Part shown: positions 1-7,799 of the stretch, one piece after another | Layout: every line of letters begins with the position of its first letter | How positions within the stretch are numbered: position 1 is the first letter of the stretch | Notes under the pieces: model-generated | Databases searched by the model: none | What the model was told of the DNA's origin: nothing | What the model saw: only the letters and a program-made list of their open reading frames with translations | From: Hyphomicrobiales bacterium | GTDB lineage: Bacteria; Pseudomonadota; Alphaproteobacteria; Rhizobiales; HXMU1428-3 | Direction of reading: 5' to 3' | Length of the DNA stretch: 21,980 nucleotides | Assembly (NCBI GenBank): GCA_021775385.1 | Contig: JAJFHW010000042.1 | Span: 1-21,980, forward strand | Made by a program: the position numbers and the translations under genes

Positions 1-462
1 AGCGGTAATTACACCAACACAACTCCCATTTTCAATTATCAAATCATCTACAGGCTGAGAAATAACATATAGATTATCCTGAGCTAAGATCTCTTCCTGC
101 ATAGCTGAACGATAAAGATCGCGATCAGCCTGAGCACGTGGTCCCTGAACAGCCGGTCCCTTGGAACGGTTAAGAACCCGAAACTGAATTCCAGCCTTGT
201 CAATCACTCGCCCCATCAACCCATCAAGCGCATCAATTTCGCGAACCAGGTGCCCTTTACCCAAACCACCAATCGCCGGATTACATGACATCTCACCAAT
301 GGTTTCAAACTTGTGGGTAATGAGGGCAGTTTTTACACCCATGCGAGCTGAGGCACTGGCAGCCTCTGTTCCAGCATGTCCACCACCAACAACAATCACA
401 TCAAAAGGATCATCCTTTTGTACATCATCCTTCTGAGAGAGGGGCTCCACAAGCATAGTCAT
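1..462 (-). CDS. mnmG: MnmG (GidA) tRNA uridine-5-carboxymethylaminomethyl modification enzyme, N-terminal part
   Basis: Partial gene; only the first 154 codons are in the window and it runs off the left edge. MnmG is an FAD protein that works with MnmE to add a (carboxymethyl)aminomethyl group to U34 of certain tRNAs. Visible: the FAD-binding Rossmann motif [12 protein letters not shown] near residues 24-35, the family signature [20 protein letters not shown], then the RGPAVQ-type region, here [15 protein letters not shown]. The start is taken as ATG at 462, with AAGGA nine bases upstream; an in-frame ATG at 456 is less well placed. It lies downstream of mnmE on the same strand, but 1.5 kb of parS-containing DNA separates them, so it probably has its own promoter. 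Identification is firm; nothing can be said of the C-terminal half. Confidence 0.96.
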   Translation of the reverse strand, partial: MTMLVEPLSQKDDVQKDDPFDVIVVGGGHAGTEAASASARMGVKTALITHKFETIGEMSCNPAIGGLGKGHLVREIDALDGLMGRVIDKAGIQFRVLNRSKGPAVQGPRAQADRDLYRSAMQEEILAQDNLYVISQPVDDLIIENGSCVGVITA

Positions 463-844
463 ATGCAAAATTCCTTAAAATATAAAATAAACCAGAAACT
501 ACAATCCAGTGGGGTATCACCTAGAGTTCCAGCTAAAACAAGCTTTGATCAGATCTCAAAATTCCAAAAGTCTGAACCAAAGATCTCCTTTACATACTAT
601 ATGAAAAGGCATGCAGACACAGTCTAATATCATCCGTCTAATCTTATTTGAGCTCAAGAACTGATCTTTATATTCTAACAGCCCAACGCAATCAACCAAT
701 CTGTGAATACCAATTGAATACAAACACAAGACAAAGCTCTGTAATAAACATGGTAAATAAGATAAATACAATTAAACGTCGTTCAATTAAGTCTATGAAA
801 CTACTAATAGTCTTGATGAGAAATCCCATACTCAAGAAACAGTA

Positions 845-860
845 TGTTTCACGTGAATCA
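845..860. promoter_or_regulatory. parS: parS site, one mismatch
   Basis: TGTTTCACGTGAATCA differs from the ParB consensus TGTTTCACGTGAAACA only at position 14 (A to T). The change creates GAATC at 855-859, a CcrM (GANTC) site. The identity with the sites at 959 and 1203 extends two bases further, to an 18-mer ending in ATT. Confidence 0.85.
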
Positions 861-958
861 TTATTTGAAAAAAAACTGATGTTAGAAACGAACAGATCCT
901 AGGTTCTTTGCCAGGGATACGGTAGTAGACATAATTAATCTCAAAATAATACCTCAAC

Positions 959-974
959 TGTTTCACGTGAATCA
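959..974. promoter_or_regulatory. parS: parS site, one mismatch
   Basis: TGTTTCACGTGAATCA, the same variant as at 845, with GAATC at 969-973. It lies 114 bases from the first copy. Confidence 0.85.
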
Positions 975-1202
975 TTTCACAACATGAAGTGAGGATTAAG
1001 AGGGATTACTCAATTAGTGTTCTTCTCATGTGGTTTTCGAATTTTAACTTTTACCGCTGCCTCTTCAGTCACCCATGTCCAGTCATTTATCTAATTAACG
1101 TAAGTGTTCTTTTTATCCTTAGATAATACAAAATGGGTTAGCTGACCTTTCTGTAACATTAATAGACGGTCTTGCGATTTTCATAGTGTATAAAGGTCAT
1201 CT

Positions 1203-1218
1203 TGTTTCACGTGAATCA
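1203..1218. promoter_or_regulatory. parS: parS site, one mismatch
   Basis: TGTTTCACGTGAATCA, the third identical copy of the variant, with GAATC at 1213-1217. Flanking sequence beyond the shared 18-mer is unrelated to the other two copies, so this is not a simple recent tandem duplication. Confidence 0.85.
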
Positions 1219-1464
1219 TTTCTAGAAGTCTTAGTTGTTGAGTTTTAAAATGGATGATGTTTAAAGAAATCAGGTTCAGTTGTAGCCCGAAAAGCTATGC
1301 AGTATTTTGATTTGCTATATCGTTAAGAAACTCATTTTGATGGATCAAAATATCGACTGGTTAATTACCATTCTTGAATTCTTTTAAGCATCAGTGCAAA
1401 ACTAATTTAACTCATCTCTGGAAGGTCGAATGGAAAATAATCTGTGAGCTTATCTCCTGTTTTT

Positions 1465-1480
1465 TGTTTCACGTGAAACG
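1465..1480. promoter_or_regulatory. parS: parS site, one mismatch
   Basis: TGTTTCACGTGAAACG has the full inner 14-bp palindrome and only a final A to G change. No GANTC site overlaps it. Confidence 0.88.
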
Positions 1481-1555
1481 AATGAAATGAGCTAATTCTC
1501 ATAGAATACACAAGACGGCCCCATTAGGGATGCTGATGAGCTGTTAGATCGCTTG

Positions 1556-1570
1556 TTAACCATTTGTTAA
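1556..1570. promoter_or_regulatory. CtrA-like binding box
   Basis: TTAACCATTTGTTAA fits the CtrA consensus TTAA-N7-TTAA exactly, and its first half also matches the extended half-site TTAACCAT. It lies between two parS sites and about 1.1 kb upstream of mnmG. In such AT-rich DNA a chance match somewhere in the intergenic sequence is quite possible, so confidence is modest. Confidence 0.35.
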
Positions 1571-1662
1571 TATTTAAGACCTGAAATTGAACCTCCCCAC
1601 AATAGTCTACAGCCAATAAAATGGGACAAATTTTATAATGAAATTCAGAGATACTTGATGTC

Positions 1663-1678
1663 AATTCCACGTGAAAAA
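1663..1678. promoter_or_regulatory. Degenerate parS-like site
   Basis: The sequence keeps the CACGTG core and the inner GTGAAA side but has four mismatches to the 16-mer parS consensus (positions 1, 2, 5 and 15). It could be a decayed site with weak or no ParB affinity. Confidence 0.3.
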
Positions 1679-1788
1679 ATGAGTTGATCATCTAATTTTT
1701 AAAACTTACCCCCTCAAACCCCATAAATCCGATTTAGATTTTTCCAAAAAATGCCCGCGGAAAAATGGAATCTTTCTTCCAAAAAATG

Positions 1789-1851
1789 GGGAGGGAGTCA
1801 TAAAAAGTGGGGAGGGAATCTGTTTTGCTAGGGAGGGAGTCAATTTTGTTA
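1789..1851 (+). repeat. Three tandem 21-bp iterons with core GGGAGGGA(G/A)TC
   Basis: Units begin at 1789, 1810 and 1831, exactly 21 bases apart (two helical turns). Each opens with GGGAGGGAGTC or GGGAGGGAATC. The 10-base tails of units 2 and 3 agree at seven positions; the tail of unit 1 differs. Every core ends in a GANTC site (1795, 1816, 1837). A shortened inverted copy, GATTCCTCCCC, lies at 1867-1877, and the perfect parS follows at 1893. No binding protein is known to me for this motif. Equal spacing on one helical face suggests a bound protein, but that is inference. Confidence 0.7.
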
Positions 1852-1892
1852 AAAATTTGGCGAAAAGATTCCTCCCCACCACAAATTTTTCA

Positions 1893-1908
1893 TGTTTCAC
1901 GTGAAACA
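1893..1908. promoter_or_regulatory. parS: parS site, perfect consensus
   Basis: TGTTTCACGTGAAACA, an exact match to the 16-bp palindrome bound by ParB across most bacterial phyla. It is the only perfect copy here and lies 80 bases beyond the mnmE stop codon. Confidence 0.93.
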
Positions 1909-1987
1909 TTCATCAAGCTGACTCAATTCAATTTACCATCAGCGACCATAGAAATTCTGTGGCATTTAAGACTCACCACCTGCCATC

Positions 1988-3322
1988 CTATTTACCAATA
2001 CAAAATTCAACAAAGATTTTATCAAGTACATCTTCAACATCAACCTTACCTACAAGACGACCTAATGAAAATGCCGCCTGCCTAAGATCTTCAGCACGAA
2101 GCTCTGTATCAGAGAGATCCCCTTCAACAAAATTTCCAAGTTCAACTGAACATTTTTTTAATAGTTCACGGTGCCGTTCACGGGTTATAACCACTGTCTC
2201 ACCCTGCCCCACTCTCTCTTTTACAACCTTAGAAATCCGTGATGCTAAATCATCTAAACCGGCTCCTTCTTGAGCAGAAATTTGAACATCCACTAACTCA
2301 GATTTTATATCTGGGAGAAGAGCTAAATCGCACTTATTCCAAACTCTCAAAACAGGAATTTCTTCATTAAAATTTTCATCAGTTAATTCAAACTGAGGCT
2401 CCGTTCCATCAATCAGAAACAAAATTAATTCAGCCCTATCAGCTTGCTCAAAACTGCGGCGAATACCTTCAAGTTCAACCTTGCTTTTGGTCTCACGAAT
2501 TCCAGCTGTGTCAGTTACAATGACGGGCAAACCATCAATGTCCATTCGCACTTCAATCACATCACGAGTGGTCCCTGCCTCATCAGACACAATGGCAACA
2601 TCACGTTTGGCTAGTGCATTTAATAAACGAGATTTCCCTGCATTGGGCGGTCCAACAATAACAACACGAAATCCATCTCGAACAATTTCACCACGCGAAC
2701 CATCATTCAAAAAATGATCAATCTTGGTTTGTAGGGCTAGAACAGTAGGAAGTGCCTCACCAGCAATATCTTCTGGAACGTCAGCTTCATCAGAAAAATC
2801 AAGAGCTGACTCAACAAGTGCAATCGCGTAGATCAAATCTGAGCGCCAGCCTTCATAAAGTTTAGAAGTTTCACCACCAAGTTGGGTTAACGCTTGAGAC
2901 TTTTGCCCCAAAGTATCAGCAGCAATTAAATCCGCTAAACCTTCCACCTCAATTAAATCGAGCTTTCCATTCTCAAACCCACGCCGAGAAAACTCACCTC
3001 GTTCAGCCATACGACAATTTTGAAATGTACTAAGCTTAGCTAAAACCGAAATGATAACAGCTCGGCCACCATGAATATGAAATTCAACAACATCCTCACC
3101 AGTAAAACTACGCGGCCCTTCAAAATAAAGAACTAAAGCCTCATCGAGAATTGAATTATCTACAGGATCAACCAACCTAGTAAGATGCGCAAAACGATCC
3201 TTAGGGATTTTCCCGCAAAGAGAAGTTGTAATCTGTGGCACCTCAGGTCCAGAAACGCGAATTACAGCAACCCCAGTTGGCCCAGCGCCGCTTGATAATG
3301 CATAAATCGTTTCCAAACTCAT
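1988..3322 (-). CDS. mnmE: MnmE (TrmE/ThdF) tRNA modification GTPase
   Basis: MnmE is the potassium-activated GTPase partner of MnmG in U34 tRNA modification in the cytoplasm. The 444-residue product has the usual length and domain order: an N-terminal folate-binding/dimerisation domain (about 1-115), a helical domain, an inserted G domain, and the C-terminal CIGK ending that carries the catalytic cysteine. G-domain motifs are clear: GPPNAGKS (G1), EAGTTRD (G2), DTAG (G3) and NKCD (G4). An in-frame GTG lies nine bases upstream at 3331, but ATG at 3322 has AGGTGG at good distance and gives the normal N-terminus MSLETIYALSSG. It is separated from rho by thirteen genes, whereas the two are neighbours in many alphaproteobacteria. 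Confidence 0.97.
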   Translation of the reverse strand: MSLETIYALSSGAGPTGVAVIRVSGPEVPQITTSLCGKIPKDRFAHLTRLVDPVDNSILDEALVLYFEGPRSFTGEDVVEFHIHGGRAVIISVLAKLSTFQNCRMAERGEFSRRGFENGKLDLIEVEGLADLIAADTLGQKSQALTQLGGETSKLYEGWRSDLIYAIALVESALDFSDEADVPEDIAGEALPTVLALQTKIDHFLNDGSRGEIVRDGFRVVIVGPPNAGKSRLLNALAKRDVAIVSDEAGTTRDVIEVRMDIDGLPVIVTDTAGIRETKSKVELEGIRRSFEQADRAELILFLIDGTEPQFELTDENFNEEIPVLRVWNKCDLALLPDIKSELVDVQISAQEGAGLDDLASRISKVVKERVGQGETVVITRERHRELLKKCSVELGNFVEGDLSDTELRAEDLRQAAFSLGRLVGKVDVEDVLDKIFVEFCIGK

Positions 3323-3491
3323 TCCACCCACCTAATAAGACAAAAAACACAAAATCAAACCACGAAAGTCTAATTTAAAATCATTCTAAAGTAGACTAGT
3401 CTCCCTCATAATGATCTTTCATTTCACATAGAAGCTATCTAGTACTATACAGAAATTATAAACTTGCCCTTAACTAAAGGTTTCATCACCC

Positions 3492-5555
3492 ATGTCACTG
3501 CCCGCAACACCAGCTCTGAACCAACTCGCACAAGAAACCAGTCCTTATCTCCTGGCACATAAAGATAACCCGGTTCATTGGTGGCCCTGGGGTGAAGAAG
3601 CCTTAGAAATAGCAAAAAAAAGCAATAAACCAATTATGATATCAATTGGCTATGCTGCCTGCCATTGGTGCCATGTTATGGCAGATGAAAGTTTTGCAGA
3701 CATCGATACAGCTGAACTGATGAACGAAAAATTCATCAATATTAAAGTTGATAGAGAAGAACGCCCTGATATCGATCATATTTACATGAGCGCACTATCA
3801 GAGCTTGGTGAACAAACCGGCTGGCCCCTCACTATGTTTCTTACACCAGAAGGAAAACCATATTGGGGAGGAACATATTTTCCTAAAATCCAAGGAGATG
3901 GTCGCCCTTCTTTCAAACAAGCTTTAGAATTCGCTGAAACCATTTTTGTGAAGGATAAAGAGGCCGTAGAGCAGAATTCAGAAAGCCTGACACAACTCAT
4001 TGCAGCAGAGCGTCCTAAAATGATGGGGCCAGATATCTCTGATGACATCCTACTAAACATGAATCAACGCCTTGGTGATATGATGGATGGCAAACATGGT
4101 GGATTAAGAGGCGCGCCCAAATTTCCTCAATATCCAATCTTTAATTTACTATGGCGGATTGGCCAAAGGTTCAATCAAGATAGAGCAAAAACTGCAGTTG
4201 AAGCCTTACTAGGATCAGTATTCCAAGGTGGCATCTACGATCATTTAGGTGGTGGTCTTGCCCGCTACGCAACAGACGAGAAATGGCTTGTTCCTCATTT
4301 TGAAAAGATGTTGTCCGATAATGCCTTAATGCTCGAACTAGCCATCAATGTATATAAAGAAAAAAAATCACCACTACTAAAACAAAGAATAGAAGAAATC
4401 ATAAACTGGTTGAAACGTGACATGCTCACAAGTGAAGGTGCTTTTGCCACGTCACAAGATGCAGATAGCGAAGACGAAAAAGGTGAATTCAGCGAGGGCA
4501 AATTTTATGTTTGGACAACAGATGAAATCAAAGAACTCCTAAAAGATAATTTCGACTTTTTTGCAAAACACTACGATGTTACCGAAGCAGGAAATTGGCA
4601 AAATGTAACCATTCTCAATCGGCTTAAATCCTTTCATTGGTTATCAGATGAAGATGAAGCTAGACTGACAAAATCCAGAAACATTTTATTGTCCGCCCGC
4701 AATCAAAGAGTAAAACCAAACTTAGATGATAAGATCTTAGCCGACTGGAACGGCATGGTAATCACATCGCTAACCCTGGCCTCAGACACATTCAACAACC
4801 CTGAATGGAGAGATCTTGCAATCAAAGCATATAGTTTCATTAAAAACACAATGGATACAGAAGAAGGCCTTCATCACTCTTATCGCTTAGGTAAATGCTC
4901 AAGCCCCGCCATTTACAATGACTATGCGCAAATGACCAGAGCAGCTCTGAGCCTTTATAATTCAACAGGCAATAAAGAATACATTAATGATGCCACAAGA
5001 TGGACAAACGCACTAAACGAAAATTTTTGGTGTGAAGAATTTGGCGGCTATTTTATCACCGGTAAAAATAGAAACGATGTCATCATTCGTGGTAAAACAG
5101 GTGCTGATGAAGCAACACCAAATGGCAATGCTGTCATGATTTCAAATTTGATGGCCCTATATCTTCTAACAGGCGAGGAAGAATACAAAGAAAAAGCCAA
5201 AAAAATCGCTCAATGCTTCGGCAACGCAATCGCAAAAAATATCTTCGCTCATGTTGGTCTCTTAGCTGGCTCAATTGATATAATCGCAGCAATACATATA
5301 GTTATTATCAAAACAGAAAAAGAAGACAAAGTTGCAAATGAAATGATTGAGATGATCAAACAAGCTCCAGTTTCAGGCCTTGTTATACAGGCCATTGAAC
5401 AGGCTGAGGTCCTCCCAAAAAATACACCTATAAAAGACAAAAAATTATCCGGCGATAAAACAACAGCCTATATTTGTGTTGGCCAAACATGCCTAGAACC
5501 TGTCACAAATGTAAAAGACCTAATAAGCAATTTAAATAAAGCCAAGGAAGCATAA
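3492..5555 (+). CDS. DUF255 thioredoxin-fold / six-hairpin glycosidase-like protein (YyaL / SPATA20 family)
   Basis: A 687-residue protein of the widespread YyaL/SPATA20 family; bacterial members are usually near this length. The N-terminal thioredoxin-like domain (about 8-170) is diagnostic: [14 protein letters not shown] at 17-30, the CxxC motif ACHWCH with Cys57 and Cys60, and [11 protein letters not shown]. The rest resembles the alpha/alpha six-hairpin barrel of N-acylglucosamine 2-epimerases and glycosidases, with the conserved [29 protein letters not shown] region (quoted in part: [17 protein letters not shown]) and the [11 protein letters not shown] motif. No signal peptide, so probably cytoplasmic. 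The biochemical function of the family is not settled. AAAGG lies about eleven bases before the ATG. It is the first gene of the block between mnmE and rho, transcribed toward the origin, and convergent with the tautomerase gene. Confidence 0.93.
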   Translation: MSLPATPALNQLAQETSPYLLAHKDNPVHWWPWGEEALEIAKKSNKPIMISIGYAACHWCHVMADESFADIDTAELMNEKFINIKVDREERPDIDHIYMSALSELGEQTGWPLTMFLTPEGKPYWGGTYFPKIQGDGRPSFKQALEFAETIFVKDKEAVEQNSESLTQLIAAERPKMMGPDISDDILLNMNQRLGDMMDGKHGGLRGAPKFPQYPIFNLLWRIGQRFNQDRAKTAVEALLGSVFQGGIYDHLGGGLARYATDEKWLVPHFEKMLSDNALMLELAINVYKEKKSPLLKQRIEEIINWLKRDMLTSEGAFATSQDADSEDEKGEFSEGKFYVWTTDEIKELLKDNFDFFAKHYDVTEAGNWQNVTILNRLKSFHWLSDEDEARLTKSRNILLSARNQRVKPNLDDKILADWNGMVITSLTLASDTFNNPEWRDLAIKAYSFIKNTMDTEEGLHHSYRLGKCSSPAIYNDYAQMTRAALSLYNSTGNKEYINDATRWTNALNENFWCEEFGGYFITGKNRNDVIIRGKTGADEATPNGNAVMISNLMALYLLTGEEEYKEKAKKIAQCFGNAIAKNIFAHVGLLAGSIDIIAAIHIVIIKTEKEDKVANEMIEMIKQAPVSGLVIQAIEQAEVLPKNTPIKDKKLSGDKTTAYICVGQTCLEPVTNVKDLISNLNKAKEA

Positions 5556-5617
5556 ATTCAGTGCAATACAAACCTACTCTGCAAGTTTGAATTTCTCATC
5601 TAATGCCTATACTCGGT

Positions 5618-6028
5618 TTAACTCGTTTGTGCTTGAATCAATTGTGTTCGAGCCATTTGGGTTAAACCATTATAGCCCCAACTATCCCCTGGAACTTCAT
5701 CAATAACCACATAACTCGCTTCAGCAAGGGGCCCGATAATCTCTTTCAGCATCATAATGCTTTGCTTAATCATCTCAGATTTTTCTTCAGCCGTATTCGT
5801 TCCTTCAGTCACTTTAATGTCCATATAAATCACCGAATATGTAGATTTATTCATAGGTATAGAACCAATTGCCCAATGGCCGCCCTCATAGCAATCAATG
5901 CGCACTGAAGTAAGTTCGCCCTTTTTATGCATAACATCCTTCATAAGTTTTGTCGTTTGCTGAAATAGTTGCAGTGTCTGCTCCTCAGTAAGCTTACAAC
6001 CAGAGTGAGTAATATTAATAAACGGCAT
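5618..6028 (-). CDS. Tautomerase superfamily protein, fused two-domain 4-OT type
   Basis: Members use an N-terminal proline, exposed after Met removal, as catalytic base. ATG at 6028 gives MPFINITHSG, which places Pro2 correctly, and GAGGAG lies seven bases upstream; the longer frame beginning at 6043 would bury the proline and is rejected. The 136-residue product looks like two beta-alpha-beta units in tandem: residues 2-55 (PFINITHSGCKLTEEQ...) and about 68-121 (DIKVTEGTNTAEEKS...PGDSWGYNG). Only the first has an N-terminal Pro, as in fused members such as cis-CaaD and MSAD. The substrate cannot be read from the sequence. The gene is divergent from a LysR regulator 125 bases away, its likely controller. 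Confidence 0.88.
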   Translation of the reverse strand: MPFINITHSGCKLTEEQTLQLFQQTTKLMKDVMHKKGELTSVRIDCYEGGHWAIGSIPMNKSTYSVIYMDIKVTEGTNTAEEKSEMIKQSIMMLKEIIGPLAEASYVVIDEVPGDSWGYNGLTQMARTQLIQAQTS

Positions 6029-6153
6029 GATTGATCTCCTCATTTAAAATTCATCTTTAAAAAGCTAAATGAGTTAAATAGATAATAATAGTTTAATATT
6101 TTTATGAATTAGATTAATATATTTTATCTATTAATTTAAATGAGTTTAAAAAT
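6029..6153. promoter_or_regulatory. Divergent tautomerase/LysR promoter region with repeated TAAATGAG elements
   Basis: This 125-bp, very AT-rich spacer contains TAAATGAG at 6066-6073 and 6137-6144 and inverted at 6039-6046. The last two copies, extended to TTTAAATGAG and CTCATTTAAA, lie next to the two start codons. A second inverted pair, AATAGATAA (6077-6085) and TTATCTATT (6124-6132), brackets the middle. Such symmetry fits a LysR-type shared operator, but low complexity makes chance repeats likely as well. Confidence 0.45.
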
Positions 6154-7032
6154 ATGGCTGTGAATTTAGATATGGATTGCCTACGCACATTCATAACAAT
6201 TAATAATCTTGGAAGTTTTTCTGATGCAGCCGACCATCTTCACCGAACAGCTCCGGCCATTAGTTTACAAATCAAACGGTTAGAAGACCAGCTCGGCACA
6301 AAGCTCTTCCAAAAATCAGGTCGTAAAATGATCTTAAGTACAGCAGGAGAAAACCTGCTACATAAAGCCCAGAAAATCCTCGATATAAATGATGAGATTG
6401 TATTACGCTTATCAATAAAACCTTTAAAAGGTAAAATAGCCCTAGGTGTAATTCAAGATTATGCTGATACTTTCTTGCCCATGATTTTAAATAAATTTAA
6501 ATCAACACACCCAGATGTCCACATAACAGTAATCGTTGACAGTACAAAAAATTTAACAGCTCAAATCAAAAAAGGTACACTAGATCTTGCAATTGCGATT
6601 GATGATAAATCAAATTTAAAAAAAGAAAAAATAAAGCAAGAAAAAATGGTTTGGCTCTCCAAGCCATCTCTAGAAATCAACCCGAAAGTGCCTCTACCTC
6701 TTGTTCTTCTAGATGCACCCTGTACATTTAGAGAAAAAGCAATTGAAGCATTAAATAATCAAGAGAGAAGCTGGGAAATCGTTTTCACAAGCCCAAGTCT
6801 TTCAGGTCTTTATGCTGCTATCGACGCCGGTCTCGGCATTACAGCCCGAACGAAACTCTCATGTAATAAAGAAATTGAGCAATCCATCAAAGCTCTAAAG
6901 TTACCTAAACTCCCCACGGTTAATTTCGTTATTTATGAAAAAAAGAAACAGAGTGAAAGCTCAGTAATGTTTAAAACAATCATTCAAAACGAAAGCATAA
7001 AAATGTATAGACAAAGTATAGATAAATGCTAG
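6154..7032 (+). CDS. LysR-family transcriptional regulator
   Basis: A 292-residue LysR regulator of normal length. The winged helix-turn-helix (about residues 8-67) is typical: LRTFITINNLGSFSDAADHL, HRTAPAISLQIKRLEDQLG, LFQKSGRKMILSTAGE. The remainder (about 90-280) is the periplasmic-binding-protein-like effector domain, beginning GKIALGVIQDYADTFLPMIL. Members act as tetramers that bend DNA and respond to a small ligand, which cannot be predicted here. No good ribosome binding site precedes ATG 6154; an in-frame ATG at 6172 is possible but would trim only six residues. It is divergent from the tautomerase gene, so that gene is the first candidate target. Confidence 0.93.
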   Translation: MAVNLDMDCLRTFITINNLGSFSDAADHLHRTAPAISLQIKRLEDQLGTKLFQKSGRKMILSTAGENLLHKAQKILDINDEIVLRLSIKPLKGKIALGVIQDYADTFLPMILNKFKSTHPDVHITVIVDSTKNLTAQIKKGTLDLAIAIDDKSNLKKEKIKQEKMVWLSKPSLEINPKVPLPLVLLDAPCTFREKAIEALNNQERSWEIVFTSPSLSGLYAAIDAGLGITARTKLSCNKEIEQSIKALKLPKLPTVNFVIYEKKKQSESSVMFKTIIQNESIKMYRQSIDKC

Positions 7033-7108
7033 CCTTGCCATAAAGTATTCATAACCTTATTGTACAAACTCTAATTTTATAAATGGATTTAGAAAAACCA
7101 AGACCCTA

Positions 7109-7561
7109 ATGGAACTTTACACCCAAATCGCAGCCCTACCATATGTCTTTACAAAAGATGAACTTTTGGTCTGCTTAATCACTTCAAGAGAAACGAAACG
7201 CTTGGTCATACCTAAGGGCTGGCCCAAGCTTGGAGTCTCATCTCATCAAATGGCCCGAATTGAAGCTGAGGAAGAAGCTGGCTTAATTGGGCAAATTTCA
7301 AAAGACTCAATTGGCTCATATTATTATAGAAAAAAACTACATACATTCGCTAACATCACATGTGAGGTCGAAATTTATCCCCTTCATGTTTCTCATCAGC
7401 TTATGGACTTTCCTGAAAACAAACAACGCAGTGTTCATTGGTTTAACCCCATTGAAGCCTCAAATAGGGTTGAAGAAAAAGAATTCTCAGAAATTCTTTT
7501 AAAAGTTGAAAAAAAACTCACCATCTCAAATAAAAAAATAAAGACCAAAAAAGCCAGTTAA
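7109..7561 (+). CDS. Nudix hydrolase family protein with a degenerate Nudix box
   Basis: A 150-residue protein resembling the diphosphoinositol-polyphosphate / Ap4A type of Nudix hydrolase: VIPKGWPK near residues 33-40, a Nudix helix, then a hydrophobic beta region and a lysine-rich tail. Against GX5EX7REUXEEXGU the box reads G37-X5-V43-X7-I51-E52-A-E-E55-E56-A-G58-L. The metal-binding REUXEE glutamates 52, 55 and 56 remain, but the first Glu is Val and the Arg is Ile. Activity may be altered. The ribosome binding site is weak. The gene follows the LysR gene on the same strand by 76 bases, so cotranscription is possible. The substrate is unknown. Confidence 0.8.
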   Translation: MELYTQIAALPYVFTKDELLVCLITSRETKRLVIPKGWPKLGVSSHQMARIEAEEEAGLIGQISKDSIGSYYYRKKLHTFANITCEVEIYPLHVSHQLMDFPENKQRSVHWFNPIEASNRVEEKEFSEILLKVEKKLTISNKKIKTKKAS

Positions 7562-7799
7562 ATGCAAAAACGTTCACTAATAATTTTTAATAAATAGATA
7601 GCGTTGCATCAAAATTCCCTGTAAATAGACAAAAAATTGGAAGTCTAGAGTGTGTCACTTAAAAGTGGATTCTTAATTTTAAGATAGAGCGGTTGCTGGT
7701 GGGCAACTGAAACGCTAAAAATTGACGCATAAAAAAAGAGATAGAGCATATCTCACGATTCCAATAAAAAGCTATATGCTCTTGGTGGGGGAAATTAAA

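Larger units (their letters stand above)
463..1987. other. Gene-free centromere-like region between mnmE and mnmG
   Basis: This stretch of 1.5 kb has no open frame that resembles a protein; the short frames present cross parS sites and have no convincing ribosome binding site. It contains five good parS sites and one degenerate one (845-1908), a TTAA-N7-TTAA box at 1556-1570, and a G-rich 21-bp tandem repeat at 1789-1851. All nine GANTC sites in the gap lie in three of the parS sites or in the 1768-1924 cluster. In alphaproteobacteria parS sites sit within tens of kilobases of oriC, close to mnmG-rsmG-parA-parB, which fits this position. My reading is the main ParB loading zone. That ParB binds here is inferred from the motif. 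Confidence 0.8.

Noticed and set aside
376..902. Short plus-strand frames in the mnmG-side part of the gap (376-627 and 648-902).
   Set aside because: Composition is that of random AT-rich DNA, one overlaps mnmG antisense and the other crosses a parS site; no ribosome binding site or family resemblance.
1788..1816. GGGGAGGG at 1788-1795 and 1809-1816 as KOPS (FtsK-orienting GGGNAGGG) motifs.
   Set aside because: On this side of the oriC candidate KOPS should be on the minus strand to point to the terminus; these are on the plus strand. The exact 21-bp period also fits an iteron better.
1788..1837. G-quadruplex from six G-runs.
   Set aside because: Runs come in pairs split by 13-14 base loops, too long for a convincing stable quadruplex.
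1706..1909. A 67-codon minus-strand frame covering the iterons, with an N-terminus inside the perfect parS.
   Set aside because: Its PS-rich repeats simply translate the 21-bp DNA repeat, the start lies within a parS palindrome, and it resembles no protein family I know.
7562..7799. Possible insertion-sequence remnant or small RNA before the phosphate transporter gene.
   Set aside because: Only short inverted repeats are seen; no target duplication, transposase fragment or terminator supports either idea.
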